Below, piece by piece: positions 8,793 to 18,172 of a stretch of DNA of 64,000 nucleotides. The translations under genes were made by a program, and so were the position numbers. The notes beneath the pieces are model-generated. The model was not told the DNA's origin and searched no databases. It saw nothing but the letters and a program-made list of their open reading frames with translations. The first letter of the stretch is position 1; each line of letters starts with the position of its first letter. The DNA is from Aquimarina algicola (GTDB lineage Bacteria; Bacteroidota; Bacteroidia; Flavobacteriales; Flavobacteriaceae): the NCBI RefSeq assembly GCF_006443095.1, contig NZ_VFWZ01000003.1, positions 248,001-312,000 of the forward strand, in the 5' to 3' direction.

Positions 8793-10070
8793 ATGAAAAA
8801 AAGATATTTTCTCATTGCGTGTATCTCGTGTTTCTTGTTTTCTTCATTTATAGCTAAAGCTCAAAATTTTAATGCCAATGATTTAGATTGGACAGAAGAT
8901 TGGACTAATTTTTCTCCTAACAGAACAAATTACCCAGAAGCAGAAGAAAAACTTCCAAATATCATCGACACTCATACATTTCTCACAAATGATGTTGTCT
9001 ACTTAATATCTGGTGATGTTTACGTAACAAACAATGCTTCTTTAACTATTCAAGAAGGTACCGTGGTAAGATGCGATTATGAAAACCCTGCCAATCTTAT
9101 TATTACCAAAGGTTCTAAATTGATTGCTGCGGGATCAAAAGCCAGTCCGATTGTTTTTACATCTGCCAAGCCTCCAAAATCCAGAAATAGTGGTGACTGG
9201 GGTGGTATTATTATTGCAGGTTCTGCAACAGTAAATACAGTATCCGGTGGTGGTTCTATCGATGGTGATTTTTTACCACAATATTCGGTTTATGGAGGTA
9301 ATTATGATGAAGAAGAAACAACTGTATTACGTTACGTAAGAATAGAATACCCAGGTAATCAAACCAAAAGAAAACAAGGTATAAATGGTTTATCATTATA
9401 TGCATTAGGCACTTCTTCTATTATTGAAGATGTAATGGTTAGTTATGCCGGAAAAGATTCATATGACATACATGGAGGAAAAAATAATTTAAAAAACTTA
9501 ATTTCTTACAAAGCTGTTGATGATGATTACCAAGTTGCTGAAGGATTTAGAGGGACATTTAATCAAATTATGGCAGTTCGTCATCCTTATATCAATAGTC
9601 CACAAGGTTCTTATGCTTTAGAAGTTGATGGTTATAACAAACAAACCGGATACATAAGACCTAACTTTACTACAGATGTAACTATTACTAATGCTACATT
9701 TGTAAATTTATCAGACAAATCTAATTACCAGCATACCACAGCAGCTATATCCATAAAGCACTCTGGTACCGCTTATGTAAATAATTCTAAAATTTCTGGT
9801 TTTTCTGATATTGTAAAATTCGACAATACATATACTTCTTTGGCTATCATGAAAAAGGCTTTTATGATGGATAATAGCTTTTTTAACATTCATGGAACAG
9901 GTGTAGAAATCGAAAATACTGCGATAAAAGGCACCCAAGATATATTAAAGTACAACAGGTTTACAAAAGATTTTGTATCTGTTAATGATTTATTCAATGA
10001 TCCCCAAAACAAAGTGTCCCCGAGATTTAATTTAAAACAATCTCTGAATAACTATATGGTAATGCAATAG
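8793..10070 (+). CDS. Secreted right-handed beta-helix protein
   Basis: A 425-residue protein with a signal peptide ending near AKAQ (residue 23). The body has the repeat pattern of a parallel beta-helix: GDVYVTNNASLTIQEGTVV, LIITKGSKLIAAGSKASPIV and GDWGGIIIAGSATVNT, the last a motif common in large Bacteroidetes surface proteins. No catalytic site and no T9SS C-terminal sorting domain is apparent; the end (NLKQSLNNYMVMQ) does not fit one. It lies between two paralogous small secreted proteins and is followed 51 bp later by the second. Role unknown; it may bind polysaccharide or sit on the surface. Confidence 0.7.
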   Translation: MKKRYFLIACISCFLFSSFIAKAQNFNANDLDWTEDWTNFSPNRTNYPEAEEKLPNIIDTHTFLTNDVVYLISGDVYVTNNASLTIQEGTVVRCDYENPANLIITKGSKLIAAGSKASPIVFTSAKPPKSRNSGDWGGIIIAGSATVNTVSGGGSIDGDFLPQYSVYGGNYDEEETTVLRYVRIEYPGNQTKRKQGINGLSLYALGTSSIIEDVMVSYAGKDSYDIHGGKNNLKNLISYKAVDDDYQVAEGFRGTFNQIMAVRHPYINSPQGSYALEVDGYNKQTGYIRPNFTTDVTITNATFVNLSDKSNYQHTTAAISIKHSGTAYVNNSKISGFSDIVKFDNTYTSLAIMKKAFMMDNSFFNIHGTGVEIENTAIKGTQDILKYNRFTKDFVSVNDLFNDPQNKVSPRFNLKQSLNNYMVMQ

Positions 10071-10121
10071 CAGAAACCATATAGTTATTTTTAAATGGTT
10101 AATTAATCAAAAACCGATAAC

Positions 10122-10562
10122 ATGTTAAAGATACTATCAAGCTTTATTTTTTTGATTTTAACAAATATGATTATAGCTCAAAAAACTAATGAAGCTGTAT
10201 TTTTCACAAAAAACAATCTAATTAAAAGGTTTCATACTATAAATGATCTGGAAAACTTAAAAAAAGGAGATTTAATTAAGTTATACCAAGAACGTGTAGA
10301 AGAAATTGTTATCGCGCTTCCGTTATTATCATTAACAAATGAAGCTGGATTGCGACTAAGTGATCTTGGGATCAAAGAAGATTCTAAACACCTTAAGGTA
10401 TTAAAGAATAATACCGAAACAACAAGAGAAAGCCTAGAAGTTATTAATAAAACTATAGAAGAACTAGTAGCCTATGCTGACACAGAAAAAATCATATGGG
10501 CAATTCTATATTATGAAGAAGTTATAAAAAAAATGAGACTTGGCTCTAGTGGAAATTTTTAA
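10122..10562 (+). CDS. Small secreted protein, paralog of the gene at 7842
   Basis: A 146-residue protein with a signal peptide (hydrophobic residues 4-19, cleavage near IIAQ) and a helical, charged mature part. It is collinear with the 7842 product without large gaps, most strongly at the C-terminus (YADTEKIIWAILYYEEVIKK, then RLG and NF at the end). Family not recognised. It starts 51 bp after the beta-helix gene, with no hairpin between, so the two are probably co-transcribed. A terminator follows at 10596. Confidence 0.7.
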   Translation: MLKILSSFIFLILTNMIIAQKTNEAVFFTKNNLIKRFHTINDLENLKKGDLIKLYQERVEEIVIALPLLSLTNEAGLRLSDLGIKEDSKHLKVLKNNTETTRESLEVINKTIEELVAYADTEKIIWAILYYEEVIKKMRLGSSGNF

Positions 10563-10595
10563 ACCCCTCAATCTATTCACATATACTCAATGATA

Positions 10596-10629
10596 TAAAA
10601 GTGGTTGTAACAACCACTTTTATTTTTTT
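10596..10629 (+). terminator. Rho-independent terminator
   Basis: TAAAAGTGGTTGT and ACAACCACTTTTA form a long stem with a very short loop, followed by seven T. It ends the beta-helix/paralog transcript. Confidence 0.85.
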
Positions 10630-10689
10630 ACACACTTAGTAAGATTATCGAATCAATTACAACTAATACATTAAGATAACAGAAGTGAT

Positions 10690-11325
10690 ATGATTTTATT
10701 TTACTTATTATTAGGAGTAATAACCGCGATAGTTGGAGCATTACCTCTTGGCGCAGTTAATATTGCCGTTATTAATTCTTCAATAAAAGAAAACATAAAA
10801 GGTGCAGCTCAAATAGCACTCGCTGCCGGAATTGGTGAAATCCTATTGGCTCTTTTTGCTTTACATTGTAGTATTGAGCTCGTTGATTTCTTTGAGCAAC
10901 ATATTTGGATTCAAACAGTTTTTATTATTTGTTTTTTTGTTGCAGGATTATATTATTTCTTTATCAAAAGCAAAAGCGCAGCTAAAAATAAAACTATTGT
11001 TGCCAAAAAAACTTCACGCTCTAAATATATTTTAGGATTCTCGTTGGCAGTGCTTAACCCCCCTGTAATCATATATTGGATCCTAGCCATTTCTATGGTA
11101 AACAAATACATATTTAAACTCACAATCCAAAATTCTTTAATATCATTATCCCTTTTTTTCTTGGGTATTTATATAGGAAAAATAAGTACTTTGTACGTTT
11201 ATGGAAGATGGGGGAATAAAATTGCCAAAAAATCAAGTAATTCAACTAATAAACTATCTAGGCTAATCGGAGTTGTTTTAGTCATTATTTCGATTTTCCA
11301 AAGTGTTAATGTTTTTCTTTCCTAA
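10690..11325 (+). CDS. LysE/RhtB-family transporter
   Basis: A 211-residue inner-membrane protein with about six transmembrane helices. The N-terminus (GVITAIVGALPLGAVNIAVI, about residues 9-28) matches the conserved first helix of the LysE superfamily, where GxxPGP-like residues precede the pore. The segment SKYILGFSLAVLNPPVIIYW (about residues 110-129) corresponds to the fourth helix with its conserved NP. The family exports amino acids or small metabolites; the substrate here is unknown. It appears to be a single gene. Confidence 0.8.
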   Translation: MILFYLLLGVITAIVGALPLGAVNIAVINSSIKENIKGAAQIALAAGIGEILLALFALHCSIELVDFFEQHIWIQTVFIICFFVAGLYYFFIKSKSAAKNKTIVAKKTSRSKYILGFSLAVLNPPVIIYWILAISMVNKYIFKLTIQNSLISLSLFFLGIYIGKISTLYVYGRWGNKIAKKSSNSTNKLSRLIGVVLVIISIFQSVNVFLS

Positions 11326-11425
11326 TTAAATAAGATTTCAATACTATTTTTTAATTCTTTTATACATGTATTTTATCTGACTCTGTGTTATTTTTGTAGC
11401 ATAAAGAAGGTAAAAAGTATAAAAA

Positions 11426-12865
11426 ATGGAGAAGCCTGATCATTCATTAGAGTTGTCAAGAGAAGAAATGAAACAGTATGGATACAAAATTATCGATCAT
11501 ATTGTAGATCATTTTGAAACCCAAGACACAAAGAAACCGGTTACCATTGCATCTAGAGAAGAAATGGATTCTTTATTAACAGAAGAAATCCCTAATGAGC
11601 CTACTGCTGCAAATCAGGTTTTGGATTTTGTGATGCAACATGTAATCCCAAATAGTAACATCGTATCACATGCTAAATCATTTTCTTTTGTACCTGGGCC
11701 TAGCAACTATATCAGTGCTATGGCAGATACTATCGCAACAGGATTTAATATATTCTCCGGTGGCTGGGCAGCATCTCCTGCAGCAGCCGAGTTAGAAATC
11801 GTAACCATGAACTGGATGTTAGAAGTTTTTGGATTTCCGACAAAAAATGGAGGAGGCATTTTTACCAGTGGTGGATCAATGGCTAATCTTACAGCTTTGG
11901 TAACTGCAAGAAGAATAAAATGCGGTCAAGATTTTTCTAAAGCAACAATTTATCTTTCAGATCAAGCACATTCTTCAAACATCAAAGCCATAAAAGTAAT
12001 TGGTTTCAAAAAAGAGCAAATTCGCATCATACCTACAGACATTGAATTTAAGTTATCCTTGAATAAGCTTAAAAATGCTATTGCCAAAGACCGCCTCGAG
12101 GGACTACAACCTTTTTGTATGATTGCTTCTGCCGGAACCACCAATACAGGAACAGTAGACCCTTTGAATGAAATTGCAGATATATGTAAAGAAGAAGATT
12201 TATGGTTTCATATCGATGGAGCTTATGGAGCAGCAGCGATGCTAAGTAATAAAAAACCACTTTTAAAAGGTATTGAACGAGCTGATTCTCTTACTATGGA
12301 TCCTCATAAATGGTTTTTTCAACCTTATGAAATAGGATGCTTATTGGTCAAAGATCATAATTGGCTGAGTAGCACTTTTACCGAAAAACCCGAATACCTT
12401 AGAGATGTTGAGGGTAATGAATCTGAAATTAATTTTTATGATCATGGAGTTCAATTAACACGCAGGTTTCGCGCACTCAAATTCTACATGTCTTTAAAAA
12501 CATTTGGACTCAACACCTTCAAAAAAGCAATACAATACAATATCGATCTTGCTGAACAAACAGAAGCGATACTGAGAAAAAGTAGAAACTGGGAGATCGT
12601 ATCACCAGCAACCTTAGCAATAATAAACTTTAGATTTAACCCAATTGATCGCAACTTAAATGAAAAAGAGTTAGATCTGATCAATCAAAATATTTCTAAC
12701 AAGATTGTATTTTCGAGAGAAGCGCTTTTAGTAACTACTGTACTACAAGGTCAAATCGTCCTGAGAATGTGCCTTATAAACCCAAGAACCACCATACAAG
12801 ATATTCAAAATACCTTAGAAAAATGTGAGATCTATGGCAATGAAGAACTAAAAGTTAAAGTATAA
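11426..12865 (+). CDS. PLP-dependent group II decarboxylase (aromatic amino acid decarboxylase-like)
   Basis: A 479-residue fold-type I PLP enzyme of the pyridoxal-dependent decarboxylase family. TSGGSMANLTAL near residue 150 binds the cofactor phosphate, HIDGAYGAAAM near residue 271 holds the Asp that pairs with the pyridine nitrogen, and DPHKWFFQP carries the Schiff-base lysine K295. Length and motifs fit aromatic-L-amino-acid, histidine or glutamate decarboxylase-like enzymes. The substrate is not decidable from sequence; the family converts an amino acid to an amine and CO2. A TATTTTTG element at 11389 could be its -7 box. It converges on the DUF2797 gene. Confidence 0.85.
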   Translation: MEKPDHSLELSREEMKQYGYKIIDHIVDHFETQDTKKPVTIASREEMDSLLTEEIPNEPTAANQVLDFVMQHVIPNSNIVSHAKSFSFVPGPSNYISAMADTIATGFNIFSGGWAASPAAAELEIVTMNWMLEVFGFPTKNGGGIFTSGGSMANLTALVTARRIKCGQDFSKATIYLSDQAHSSNIKAIKVIGFKKEQIRIIPTDIEFKLSLNKLKNAIAKDRLEGLQPFCMIASAGTTNTGTVDPLNEIADICKEEDLWFHIDGAYGAAAMLSNKKPLLKGIERADSLTMDPHKWFFQPYEIGCLLVKDHNWLSSTFTEKPEYLRDVEGNESEINFYDHGVQLTRRFRALKFYMSLKTFGLNTFKKAIQYNIDLAEQTEAILRKSRNWEIVSPATLAIINFRFNPIDRNLNEKELDLINQNISNKIVFSREALLVTTVLQGQIVLRMCLINPRTTIQDIQNTLEKCEIYGNEELKVKV

Positions 12866-12878
12866 ACATTTTCTTTGC

Positions 12879-13673
12879 TTAAAGAATAGAAAGCTTCACT
12901 ACGTAGCCTTCACTATTTCTTACATTAAAAACGGTATTATCTTCAAAAATAAGATACTGCCCCTTGATACCTTTTAAGACTCCTGAAAAATGAGGTGTTT
13001 TCTCTAGGTTAAGACTTTTTAATTTTTCAGGATATTGTAATACAGGAAAATTGAGTTCGGTTTCCTTATTATTCTCTATAAAATACTCCTGAACTTCTTC
13101 TGGAAGAAATTCTCTAAGTGCATTTTTATGCTCAATCAAGTCTTGATCTACAACATCATTCTTCAGCATATTACGCCAATTTGTTTTATCAGACACCCTT
13201 TCTTTGAGGGCAACTTCAGTTATCCCTGCCAGGTATCTATTAGGCACCTCAACAATTTCTATTGCTTCATGAGCACCTTGATCTATCCATCTGGTTGGTA
13301 CTTGAGATTTTCTGGTAACCCCTACTTTTACATTACTGGAATTCGCCAAGTAAACAATATGAGGTTGTAATTGTGCTTTTTTCTCATATTCTAAATCTCT
13401 ATCCTCTATATCCAAATGTGCAGTACTCAATTCTGGTCTCATTACCCAATCACCCACTTTTGCACTACTATAAAAATCATCATAACAATATCCCTGTCTA
13501 AAAATCTTTTTATTCTTACCACAAGACAAACATTGATACCCAACAAATTCAATATCAATTTTTTTATCTAATAATTGATTTACATGAATAAAATCAGAGT
13601 CAAAAACCAAAAAATATTGAATCGGTTCACCTACCTCTGTTTGCATTTTAGTTAGTACGCCTTGATATTGCAT
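12879..13673 (-). CDS. DUF2797 family protein
   Basis: A 264-residue protein of the DUF2797 family. Visible are a Cys cluster (CLSCGKNKKIFRQGYC, about residues 48-63) that may bind zinc, and a central segment HIVYLANSSNVKVGVTRKSQ (about residues 105-124), which resembles a GIY-YIG-like core of the kind noted for this family, then PTRWIDQGA. The function is unknown. It is monocistronic, convergent with the decarboxylase and divergent from the GH3 gene. Confidence 0.8.
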   Translation of the reverse strand: MQYQGVLTKMQTEVGEPIQYFLVFDSDFIHVNQLLDKKIDIEFVGYQCLSCGKNKKIFRQGYCYDDFYSSAKVGDWVMRPELSTAHLDIEDRDLEYEKKAQLQPHIVYLANSSNVKVGVTRKSQVPTRWIDQGAHEAIEIVEVPNRYLAGITEVALKERVSDKTNWRNMLKNDVVDQDLIEHKNALREFLPEEVQEYFIENNKETELNFPVLQYPEKLKSLNLEKTPHFSGVLKGIKGQYLIFEDNTVFNVRNSEGYVVKLSIL

Positions 13674-13793
13674 AAAATTGTGTTATAAAATAATCAGATA
13701 TGAAGAATGTGATTATTTTTATTATTTTAGTTTTCTGTTGATTATGATCAAAGATAACATAACCATTATTTCTGGATAAATATACATCAAAAA

Positions 13794-15326
13794 ATGCCAA
13801 TCCCATTAGTTAATTCTATAGCCAGCTGGTTTTTGAAAAAACGTATTCATCAGATGGAACTTTTTATTAAGTATCCAAATGAAGTTCAGCTCGAACTATT
13901 ACACATATTGTTAGATACTGCTAAAAATACAGAATTTGGAAAGACTTATGATTTTGCTAGTATCAACAATTACGAAACGTTTAAAGAAAGAATTCCTGTT
14001 CGATCATATGAAGACTATGAGCCTATGATCGAAAGAAGTCGATTAGGGGAGCATAATATTTTTTGGCCAACTCCAATCAAATGGTTCGCAAAATCCAGCG
14101 GGACTACAAATGCAAAAAGTAAATTCATTCCTGTAAGTCAAGAATCGCTAGAAGACTGTCATTTTGCTGCAGGAAAAGACCTTTTGTGCATGTATCTTAA
14201 CAATAACGAAAATGCAAAACTGTTTACAGGAAAAAGCCTTAGACTAGGAGGAAGTAAAGAATTGTACAAAGAAAATGGCACTTCTTTTGGTGATCTTTCT
14301 GCTATTATTATCGACAATATGCCATTTTGGGCCGAGTTTAGCTCTACACCGGGCAATGAAATATCATTAATGAGCGACTGGGAGTATAAAATGAAGGCAA
14401 TTGTAAATGAGACAATACAAGAGAATGTTACAAGTTTGGCAGGTGTACCTTCATGGATGCTGGTATTGTTAAATCAAGTTTTAGAAACCACAGGAAATGA
14501 TCATCTGTTTGATATCTGGAACAATCTAGAAGTCTATTTTCATGGTGGCGTAAGTTTTGAACCTTACAAAGAACAATACCGTAAAATATTACCGAGAACA
14601 TCCTTCAAATATTATGAGATATACAATGCCTCTGAAGGCTTTTTTGCTATACAAGATCGCAATAATTCTTCTGAGTTATTACTGATGCTGGATTATGGTA
14701 TATTTTACGAGTTTATCCCTATGGATACTTATGGAACAGAAAATGAAACTATAATTCCTTTAAGTGAAGTTACTGTAGGAAAAAATTATGCAATTATTAT
14801 TACTACAAATGCTGGATTATGGAGATATAAGATCGGAGATACAGTACGTTTTACTTCTCTTAATCCTTACAAAATAAAAATATCAGGACGAACCAAGCAC
14901 CATATAAATGTTTTTGGAGAAGAATTGATTATTGAAAATGCAGAAGAAGCGCTGAAACAAACAATAAAAGCAACTAATTGCGAAATTGTAGATTATACTG
15001 TAGCTCCTATCTTTATGGAAAATCGTAAAAAAGGAGCTCATGAATGGATTATTGAATTTAAAACATACCCCAACAACATCGAAGAATTCACCAAAATTCT
15101 TGATCTAAACCTACAAGAAGTAAACAGTGATTATGAAGCAAAAAGATACAACAACACTACCTTAAATATGCTACAAATAAGAGTAGCAAGGCCAAATTTA
15201 TTTTACGATTGGTTAAAAAGCAACAATAAATTGGGTGGACAACACAAGATTCCTCGATTATCGAATAAGAGAAATTATGTAGACGAACTTATTGCGCTAA
15301 ATACAATAAACTCTTATTCTTCTTAA
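13794..15326 (+). CDS. GH3-family acyl-adenylate-forming protein
   Basis: A 510-residue member of the GH3 family (ANL-like acyl acid-amido synthetases). Landmarks are KWFAKSSGTTNAKSKFIPVS near residue 95-115 (ATP-binding P-loop-like SSGTT), YNASEGFFAIQ near residue 275 and GRTKHHINVFGEELI near residue 365. In plants GH3 enzymes conjugate amino acids to hormones. Bacteroidetes carry related proteins of unproven substrate. Full length, with no sign of decay or unusual base use. It has its own upstream region and no close operon partner. Confidence 0.85.
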   Translation: MPIPLVNSIASWFLKKRIHQMELFIKYPNEVQLELLHILLDTAKNTEFGKTYDFASINNYETFKERIPVRSYEDYEPMIERSRLGEHNIFWPTPIKWFAKSSGTTNAKSKFIPVSQESLEDCHFAAGKDLLCMYLNNNENAKLFTGKSLRLGGSKELYKENGTSFGDLSAIIIDNMPFWAEFSSTPGNEISLMSDWEYKMKAIVNETIQENVTSLAGVPSWMLVLLNQVLETTGNDHLFDIWNNLEVYFHGGVSFEPYKEQYRKILPRTSFKYYEIYNASEGFFAIQDRNNSSELLLMLDYGIFYEFIPMDTYGTENETIIPLSEVTVGKNYAIIITTNAGLWRYKIGDTVRFTSLNPYKIKISGRTKHHINVFGEELIIENAEEALKQTIKATNCEIVDYTVAPIFMENRKKGAHEWIIEFKTYPNNIEEFTKILDLNLQEVNSDYEAKRYNNTTLNMLQIRVARPNLFYDWLKSNNKLGGQHKIPRLSNKRNYVDELIALNTINSYSS

Positions 15327-15452
15327 TTTTTTTAAGATTTTTTTTACGGTTTAACCGTAAAAAACCTATGTAAGAATTGCTTTTTTTATGTTAAAAAACA
15401 GTATTTCATCGACTCAAAAAAGCACTTAATCTAAAAGTTATAAAATCATTTT

Positions 15453-15480
15453 TTGGGTATTGTTTTTCATACTAAATTTG
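15453..15480 (+). promoter_or_regulatory. Bacteroidetes-type promoter of the small secreted protein gene
   Basis: TTG at 15453, a 17-bp spacer and TAAATTTG at 15473-15480 fit the TTG/TAnnTTTG consensus. It lies 37 bp before the ATG at 15518. Confidence 0.55.
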
Positions 15481-15517
15481 TAATCAGATAGTTATAAAAT
15501 CACTAAAGTCCCAAAGT

Positions 15518-15841
15518 ATGAAAAGTGTAATTTTTTGTTTCTTCTTATTTGTGTTTGCAGGAATCAATGCTCAGGAGATTAAATCTGAAGACAATACTGT
15601 TAACTCTAATACAACAATTGTTAACAGTAAACAAACGAATAAATCTATTCCATGTAATAAGTCTTTAGAAAATGATGTTTGTTTGGCTGAACAGTCAAAA
15701 TTTCATTTTTACAAAGCGCTTATTCGTCAAAATAATTTAGAAGAAGAACTTTCTTCAAACAAAAAGAGTATAAAAGTAGCATTAAAAAGTACTGAAGATA
15801 TCATAAAAAAGAATAAGAACCGAGTATCTTATTCTGAATAA
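15518..15841 (+). CDS. Small secreted protein of unknown function
   Basis: A 107-residue protein with a clear signal peptide (VIFCFFLFVFAGINAQ). The mature part is short and polar, with two Cys separated by nine residues (CNKSLENDVC) that could form a disulfide, then a helical Lys/Glu-rich tail (NNLEEELSSNKKSIKVALKS). No family recognised. It has its own promoter (15453) and terminator (15873), so it is likely a real single-gene transcript. Confidence 0.6.
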   Translation: MKSVIFCFFLFVFAGINAQEIKSEDNTVNSNTTIVNSKQTNKSIPCNKSLENDVCLAEQSKFHFYKALIRQNNLEEELSSNKKSIKVALKSTEDIIKKNKNRVSYSE

Positions 15842-15872
15842 AAAGTTTTTATAAGGGTAACATATCGTCAGC

Positions 15873-15909
15873 AAAAAGGCATCTTGATTATGAATCAAGA
15901 TGCTTTTTT
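15873..15909. terminator. Bidirectional terminator between the secreted protein gene and clpX
   Basis: GCATCTTGATT and AATCAAGATGC form an 11-bp stem with a 3-nt loop, with A-run and T-run flanks on the two sides. It can serve both convergent genes. Confidence 0.85.
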
Positions 15910-15950
15910 AATTTTATAAACTAAAATGATACTTTCTATACTATCAGTTT

Positions 15951-17183
15951 TTACGAAACTGCTTTTAATTTTTTAATGGTAGACTTATTCAATTTCTTTT
16001 CGGCATAATCTTTTGTCACTCTAAAATCGGTTTCTTCGCTTTCGGGTAACTCATACATTGCATCTGTCAAAATAGCTTCACAAAGCGATCTCAACCCTCT
16101 TGCTCCAAGCTTATATTCCATCGCTTTTTCTACTATATAATCAAGTGCTCCATCTGTGATAGAAAAAGCTATATTATCCATCTCGAACAGCTTAGTATAT
16201 TGTTTTATAATTGCATTTTTAGGAGCTGTAAGAATAGATCTTAGCGTTTCTTCATCAAGAGGGTTCATATATGACAATACAGGAAGTCTTCCTATAATCT
16301 CAGGTATTAGACCAAACTCTTTTAAATCTTTTGGAATAATGTATTGTAATAGATTATCCTTTTCTATTGCATCTTCGCTTTTAGAGGCACTATATCCAAC
16401 TGCTTGCATATTCAAACGCTTTTGAATGATTTTTTCGATTCCATCGAATGCTCCTCCCGCAATGAACAAAATATTTTCTGTATTTACCTCTATGAACTTT
16501 TGATCAGGATGTTTTCTACCTCCTTTTGGCGGAACATTAACAACAGTACCTTCTAAAAGTTTTAAAAGAGCCTGCTGTACTCCTTCTCCAGAGACATCTC
16601 TTGTAATACTAGGATTATCACTTTTACGAGCTATTTTATCTATTTCATCAATAAAAACAATACCTCTTTGTGCCTTTTCCAAATTATAGTCTGCCGCTTG
16701 TAATAAACGAGTTAAAATACTCTCTACATCTTCTCCTACATAACCTGCCTCTGTCAAAACCGTTGCATCTACGATTGCCAAAGGTACGTTAAGCATCTTT
16801 GCGATTGTTTTAGCCATTAAGGTTTTACCGGTACCCGTTTGCCCTACCATAATGATATTACTTTTTTGTATTTCTATATCATCATCGGTATTAGGCTGCA
16901 GTAAACGTTTATAATGATTATAGACTGCTACAGACATGATTTTCTTTGTAAAATCTTGTCCGATCACATACTCATCCAAGAATTTCTTGATAGCCATCGG
17001 CTTGCGTAGCATTAATTCACTACTAAGTTCTCCGGTTTCTTCATCCTTGGCTTCTTCGACTACAATTCCATGTGCCTGTATAATACATCTATCACAAATA
17101 TGAGCATCAAGTCCAGCTATAAGCAAATTAGTTTCGGGTTTTTTTCTCCCGCAAAAAGAGCATTCTAAATCTTCTTTCGCCAT
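15951..17183 (-). CDS. clpX: ATP-dependent Clp protease ATP-binding subunit ClpX
   Basis: A 410-residue AAA+ unfoldase. The N-terminal zinc domain has C8/C11 and C30/C33. Walker A is GQTGTGKT (114-121), Walker B IVFIDEID, the pore-1 loop GYVG lies within [12 protein letters not shown], and the RKH pore-2 loop within [10 protein letters not shown]. ClpX recognises tagged substrates and feeds them into ClpP. It follows tig and clpP in the usual order but is separated from clpP by 214 bp and a terminator. Full length. Confidence 0.97.
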   Translation of the reverse strand: MAKEDLECSFCGRKKPETNLLIAGLDAHICDRCIIQAHGIVVEEAKDEETGELSSELMLRKPMAIKKFLDEYVIGQDFTKKIMSVAVYNHYKRLLQPNTDDDIEIQKSNIIMVGQTGTGKTLMAKTIAKMLNVPLAIVDATVLTEAGYVGEDVESILTRLLQAADYNLEKAQRGIVFIDEIDKIARKSDNPSITRDVSGEGVQQALLKLLEGTVVNVPPKGGRKHPDQKFIEVNTENILFIAGGAFDGIEKIIQKRLNMQAVGYSASKSEDAIEKDNLLQYIIPKDLKEFGLIPEIIGRLPVLSYMNPLDEETLRSILTAPKNAIIKQYTKLFEMDNIAFSITDGALDYIVEKAMEYKLGARGLRSLCEAILTDAMYELPESEETDFRVTKDYAEKKLNKSTIKKLKAVS

Positions 17184-17357
17184 CGTTTTTATTTAATTTC
17201 TTCCTGAAAATATAAGGTAAATAAATATATCTTCACATTTATGCTAAAACCTTTAAAAGGAATATTCTATTTTTATAAGTATTATTCATTTCTAAAGTAT
17301 GCGTTTGATAAGACACATATCAAAAAAGCAACTTACAAAATGAATCTATATATTAAA

Positions 17358-17391
17358 CAAATTAGAGGGAAAAATTCCTCCCTCTAATTTG
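17358..17391 (-). terminator. Terminator downstream of clpP
   Basis: CAAATTAGAGGG and CCCTCTAATTTG form a 12-bp stem with a 10-nt loop. The T-tail on the minus strand is weak (TTTAATAT), while the other strand has a run of eight T. Confidence 0.6.
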
Positions 17392-17397
17392 TTTTTT

Positions 17398-18072
17398 TTA
17401 TTCTCTTGATAAAATTTCATCTATCATTCCATACTCTAATGCCTTATCAGCCTTCATCCAGTAATCTCTATCACTATCTTCATAAACCTTTTCATAAGAC
17501 TGTCCTGAATGTTTAGAAATGATTTTATATAATTCTTCTTTCAGTATTAGAATCTCTCTAGCAGTAATTTCTATATCACTAGCCTGACCTTGTGCACCTC
17601 CTAATGGTTGATGAATCATAACTCGGCTATGAGGAAGTCCTGAACGTTTTCCTTTTTCTCCTGCACACAATAAAACAGCTCCCATAGAAGCCGCCATACC
17701 CGTACAAATTGTTGCTACATCAGGCTTAATAAATTGCATAGTATCATAGATACCTAAACCTGCATATACACTACCTCCAGGAGAATTTATATATATCTGA
17801 ATATCTTTTGAAGAATCTACACTTTCTAAAAATAATAATTGAGCTTGTACTATATTAGCTACATGATCATTAATCCCGGTTCCTAAAAAGATAATACGAT
17901 CCATCATCAATCTAGAAAAAACATCAAAAATAGCAATATTCATTTGACGTTCTTCTATAATATTTGGAGTCATCCCGACCGGATACATACTACTTATAAT
18001 ATCATTGTAATAATTGCTATTAATACCGTGGTGCTTAGTCGCATATTTTTCGAATTCTTTGCCGTAATCCAT
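17398..18072 (-). CDS. clpP: ATP-dependent Clp protease proteolytic subunit ClpP
   Basis: A 224-residue serine peptidase of family S14. The catalytic triad is visible: S129 in [13 protein letters not shown]154 in [10 protein letters not shown], and D203 in [20 protein letters not shown] (about 95-106) forms the substrate-binding strand. The N-terminus has about 30 extra residues before PNIIEE, the likely propeptide removed on assembly. It forms the tetradecameric chamber served by ClpX. It lies 100 bp downstream of tig, with a hairpin and T-run close before its start. Confidence 0.97.
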   Translation of the reverse strand: MDYGKEFEKYATKHHGINSNYYNDIISSMYPVGMTPNIIEERQMNIAIFDVFSRLMMDRIIFLGTGINDHVANIVQAQLLFLESVDSSKDIQIYINSPGGSVYAGLGIYDTMQFIKPDVATICTGMAASMGAVLLCAGEKGKRSGLPHSRVMIHQPLGGAQGQASDIEITAREILILKEELYKIISKHSGQSYEKVYEDSDRDYWMKADKALEYGMIDEILSRE

Positions 18073-18096
18073 ATTTGTATTCTGAGATTTAGTGAT

Positions 18097-18132
18097 AAAA
18101 AAAGCGTTAATCTAATTATAGTTTAACGCTTT
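18097..18132 (-). terminator. Terminator or attenuator between tig and clpP
   Basis: AAAGCGTTAA and TTAACGCTTT form a 10-bp stem, followed on the minus strand by seven T. The T-run ends only about 25 bp before the clpP start codon, so the hairpin either ends tig or sits in the clpP leader. Confidence 0.7.
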
Positions 18133-18172
18133 AAATATAAGTATAAATTCCTTAGTAAATTGACATCAATTA

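Noticed and set aside
13794..15326. GH3 gene as a recent plant-derived transfer
   Set aside because: GH3-like proteins are common in Bacteroidetes, and codon use and base composition look like the neighbours.
15338..15364. Inverted repeat TTTTTTACGGTT/AACCGTAAAAAA after the GH3 gene as a terminator
   Set aside because: The T-run is inside the stem and the hairpin is followed by A, so it lacks a terminator tail on the plus strand.
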